Position numbers and translations under genes: made by a program. The notes below the pieces were generated by a model that saw only the letters and a program-made list of their open reading frames with translations, was not told the origin of the DNA and did no database searches. Of a stretch of 7,874 nucleotides of DNA, positions 5,742 to 7,874 are shown one piece after another. Position 1 is the stretch's first letter. Every line of letters begins with the position of its first letter. Where the stretch lies: NCBI GenBank assembly GCA_030540535.1, contig JAUNWB010000056.1, forward strand, positions 1-7,874, given 5' to 3'. The stretch is from Elusimicrobiales bacterium (GTDB lineage: Bacteria > Elusimicrobiota > Elusimicrobia > Elusimicrobiales > Elusimicrobiaceae).

Positions 5742-6617
5742 ATGCTGAAAAACCGTATTTTTAAACGTATTTTTACCAATAAAACCTCCCTGGCGGGGTT
5801 TATATTGGTATCGTTTTTTGCAGGGATCGCGCTGTTGGCGCCGCTATTGGCCCCCGCGCAGAACAAAAACAACCCGTACCAACTGCCGCAGAAAAGCTAC
5901 CAAATCGCGCCCCAGCCGCCGTCCGCCCAAAATTGGTTCGGCACCACCGAACAGCAGTACGATTTGTACTACGGCGTGGTGTGGGGGACGCGTCTTGCAT
6001 TTAAAGTGGGCGTAACGGTTACGTTTTTTGCGTTTTTAATCGGATTATTCGTCGGCGGGACGGCGGCGTATTTTGGCGGGAAGGTGGACGAAACGCTCAT
6101 GCGCTTGACGGACGTGGTATTTGCCGTTCCGTCTTTGGTGCTTGCCATGGTGATTGCCGCCATGCTGGGGCCGGATATCAAAAATATGATGATTGCGCTG
6201 ACCGCCGTGGCCTGGCCGTCTTACGCGCGTTTGGTGCGCGGGGATATTTTGTCCGTCAAACAGCGCGGATACGTAACCGCCGCGCGTACCTTGGGCGCGC
6301 GCGGGCCGCGGATTTTACTCCGGCACATTCTGCCTAATTCCATTTATCCGTCCGTCGTAGTGGCCAGTTTGGATATCGGCTACGTGGTGCTGACGGCGGC
6401 TTCGCTGTCTTTTTTGGGGCTGGGCGCACAGCCCGGCACCGCCGACTGGGGGCAGTTAATCGCCATGGCGCGCAACTGGGTGCTGGGTACGGCACAAAAT
6501 CCGTTTGCGTATTGGTACACCGTCGCCGCGCCAGGCGGAGCGATTTTCCTGTTTGTGCTGGGCTGGAACCTGCTGGGGGACGCTTTCCGCGATATTTTGG
6601 ACCCCAGGCAGGCGTAA
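5742..6617 (+). CDS. Peptide ABC importer permease, DppC/OppC-like
   Basis: This is the second inner-membrane permease (291 residues), the partner of the DppB-like subunit. It has an N-terminal membrane segment (about 16-38) and a periplasmic stretch with FGTTEQQYDLYYGVVWGTRLAF (from residue 66). Further membrane segments follow near 88-112, 122-143, 205-225 and 262-282. The coupling (EAA) loop is GYVTAARTLGARGPRILLRH (176-195), followed by ILPNS. The stretch SLSFLGLGAQPGTADWGQLI (221-240) and the end LGDAFRDILDPRQ are family hallmarks. The family usually has GTDxxGRD before the first core helix; here it reads GTTEQQYD, so the Gly-Arg-Asp part is altered. The start is 3 bp after the upstream stop and has only a weak GGA, which suggests translation by reinitiation from the upstream gene. 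No intrinsic terminator follows before the ligase gene. Confidence 0.93.
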   Translation: MLKNRIFKRIFTNKTSLAGFILVSFFAGIALLAPLLAPAQNKNNPYQLPQKSYQIAPQPPSAQNWFGTTEQQYDLYYGVVWGTRLAFKVGVTVTFFAFLIGLFVGGTAAYFGGKVDETLMRLTDVVFAVPSLVLAMVIAAMLGPDIKNMMIALTAVAWPSYARLVRGDILSVKQRGYVTAARTLGARGPRILLRHILPNSIYPSVVVASLDIGYVVLTAASLSFLGLGAQPGTADWGQLIAMARNWVLGTAQNPFAYWYTVAAPGGAIFLFVLGWNLLGDAFRDILDPRQA

Positions 6618-6660
6618 TATACTAAAATAAAAGAAAGATTTACTTATATATGAGGTGCCT

Positions 6661-7874
6661 ATGATTCGCCGCAAAGATTTGTATACCGCTTTATCCGACA
6701 GTGCGTTCCGCTTTCCGGACAAAATCGCGCTGGTGGAGGCGGGGACGGGCAAAGAAGTTTCTTACCACGAACTTTTGATGCAGGTGGACCGCGCCGCCGA
6801 TATGTTTTTTGAACACGGTATCCGCAAAGGGGACCGCGTGGCCATCGTCCACCGCAACGCCATTGATACGGTGGTGGCCAACTTCGGCCTCTACAAACTG
6901 GGCGCGGTCAGCATTCCCGTCAACTTCATGGTGACGAAGCAGGAAGAAATCCAATATATTTTAAACAATTCGGGCGCCAAAGCCGTGGTTACGCAGGCGG
7001 AGTTTATCCGCCATTACGTAAAAGCGCTGCCCGATACGCCGGAAGTAAAATACATTTTTACCACGGACGAAATTCCGTCTTCCGCCGCCGAAACGCCGTG
7101 CGTGCAGAAATTTTGGGACGAGGTGGAAAAGTCCGTCCCGCACGATGAAACCGCTTCTGCACAAGCGGATGTGGAAGATTTGGCGTTTATTTTGTACACC
7201 TCCGGCACCACCGGGCTCCCCAAAGGGGCGATGCTGACGCACGGAAATTTGGCGTCCAACGTTATTTCCTGCGCGCAGATTTTTAAAGTGACGGACGAAG
7301 ACTGCTTTTTGTGCCTGCTGCCGATGTTCCACTCGTTCGCGTGGACGGCGTGCGTGGTGATTCCGCTGTACCTTAATTTGAAAGTGGTGATTGTGGCCAA
7401 CGTTATGCCCGCCAGCAAATGGCTGGGCGCGATGGGTTCGCAAAAAGTCACCATTATTTTGGCCGTACCGCAAATTTACGCCGTGCTTTCCAAAGAAGCC
7501 AAAGGGTTAAAACGGCTGTACCTGCGCTTTTGGCCGTTTAAAAACGTGCGCTTTGCCGTGTCCGGCGCGGCGCCTTTGACGCAGGAAATTAAAGACCGTT
7601 TTGAGCAAAAAATCGGCGTGCCGATACTGGAAGGCTATGGCCTTACCGAAACGAGCCCGGTGCTGAGCGTCAATACCGAGGAACTGCAAAAAATTAAATC
7701 CGTCGGCCCGGCCATTCCCGCCGTCAGCACGATTGTGCTGGACGACGACGGCAACGAAGTGCCCCGCAACAAAGAAGGCGAACTGTGCGTAAAGGGCCCC
7801 AACATTTTCAAAGGGTATTGGGGCAACGAAACCGCCACGCGCGACGCGTTTACCGAAGACGGCTGGTTTAAGAC
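6661..7874 (+). CDS. AMP-forming long-chain acyl-CoA ligase, N-terminal part (cut by right edge)
   Basis: Four hundred and four codons are open to the window edge; members of this ANL superfamily branch usually have about 500-560 residues, so the C-terminal lid domain is missing from view. The enzyme would activate a fatty acid with ATP to acyl-AMP and then transfer it to CoA. Visible motifs are the phosphate-binding loop YTSGTTGLPKGAMLTH (179-194), LPMFHSFAW (220-228, substrate-pocket region), the VSGAAPLT stretch, and the adenine-binding motif EGYGLTETSPV (324-334), which favours the FadD/long-chain type over acetyl-CoA synthetase. The window stops at DGWFK, immediately before the expected TGD motif. 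GAGG at 6652-6655 is five bases before the ATG and fixes the start. The 43-bp gap to the permease holds no terminator but contains a TATACT (6618-6623) that could be a weak internal -10. Co-transcription with the importer is likely but a functional link is unclear. Chain length specificity, and whether it makes acyl-CoA or acyl-ACP, cannot be read. Confidence 0.88.
   Translation, partial: MIRRKDLYTALSDSAFRFPDKIALVEAGTGKEVSYHELLMQVDRAADMFFEHGIRKGDRVAIVHRNAIDTVVANFGLYKLGAVSIPVNFMVTKQEEIQYILNNSGAKAVVTQAEFIRHYVKALPDTPEVKYIFTTDEIPSSAAETPCVQKFWDEVEKSVPHDETASAQADVEDLAFILYTSGTTGLPKGAMLTHGNLASNVISCAQIFKVTDEDCFLCLLPMFHSFAWTACVVIPLYLNLKVVIVANVMPASKWLGAMGSQKVTIILAVPQIYAVLSKEAKGLKRLYLRFWPFKNVRFAVSGAAPLTQEIKDRFEQKIGVPILEGYGLTETSPVLSVNTEELQKIKSVGPAIPAVSTIVLDDDGNEVPRNKEGELCVKGPNIFKGYWGNETATRDAFTEDGWFK

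Overview
The window reads as ordinary chromosomal DNA of a gut-type, probably anaerobic Gram-negative bacterium. The best guess is a host-associated Elusimicrobiota (Elusimicrobium-like). The main clue is a stand-alone, PilE/PulG-like type IV pilin of the kind that is highly multiplied in Elusimicrobium. Further clues are a lipoprotein signal peptide, anaerobe-type peptide transport and peptide degradation, and moderately GC-rich coding sequence. The assignment is an inference; no rRNA or other phylogenetic marker is present.

Layout. (1) Positions 1-683, minus strand: a DUF192-family lipoprotein gene followed, with an ATGA overlap, by the start of an exported M20-family metallopeptidase that runs off the left edge. 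(2) Positions 684-933: a divergent intergenic region with a promoter for each side. (3) Positions 934-1467, plus strand: a GTG-started type IV pilin-like gene, closed by a perfect 10-bp-stem intrinsic terminator at 1492-1523, so it forms its own transcription unit. (4) From 1576 to the right edge, plus strand: a tightly packed operon. It starts at an extended -10 promoter that sits directly on the first start codon (predicted leaderless mRNA). The genes are a DppD/OppD-like ATPase, a DppF/OppF-like ATPase, a PepT-like cytosolic M20 peptidase, a DppB/OppB-like permease, a DppC/OppC-like permease and, 43 bp later, an AMP-forming long-chain acyl-CoA ligase that is cut by the right edge.

How the genes fit together. 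The two ATPases and two permeases make a complete oligopeptide/dipeptide ABC importer core. The peptidase encoded between them would hydrolyse the imported peptides in the cytosol. No substrate-binding protein is encoded in the visible part of the operon, so it must be supplied from elsewhere or the subfamily differs. The exported M20 peptidase and its lipoprotein partner on the other strand are a second, envelope-located peptide-processing pair, although a functional link is only suggested by proximity.

I see no CRISPR array, mobile element, tRNA, rRNA, phage gene or defence gene, and no clearly undescribed system. The most interesting points are the shared leaderless-promoter geometry of the two outward transcription units, the peptidase nested in an importer operon that lacks a binding protein, and a cysteine-rich pilin with a small hairpin abutting its ribosome binding site.
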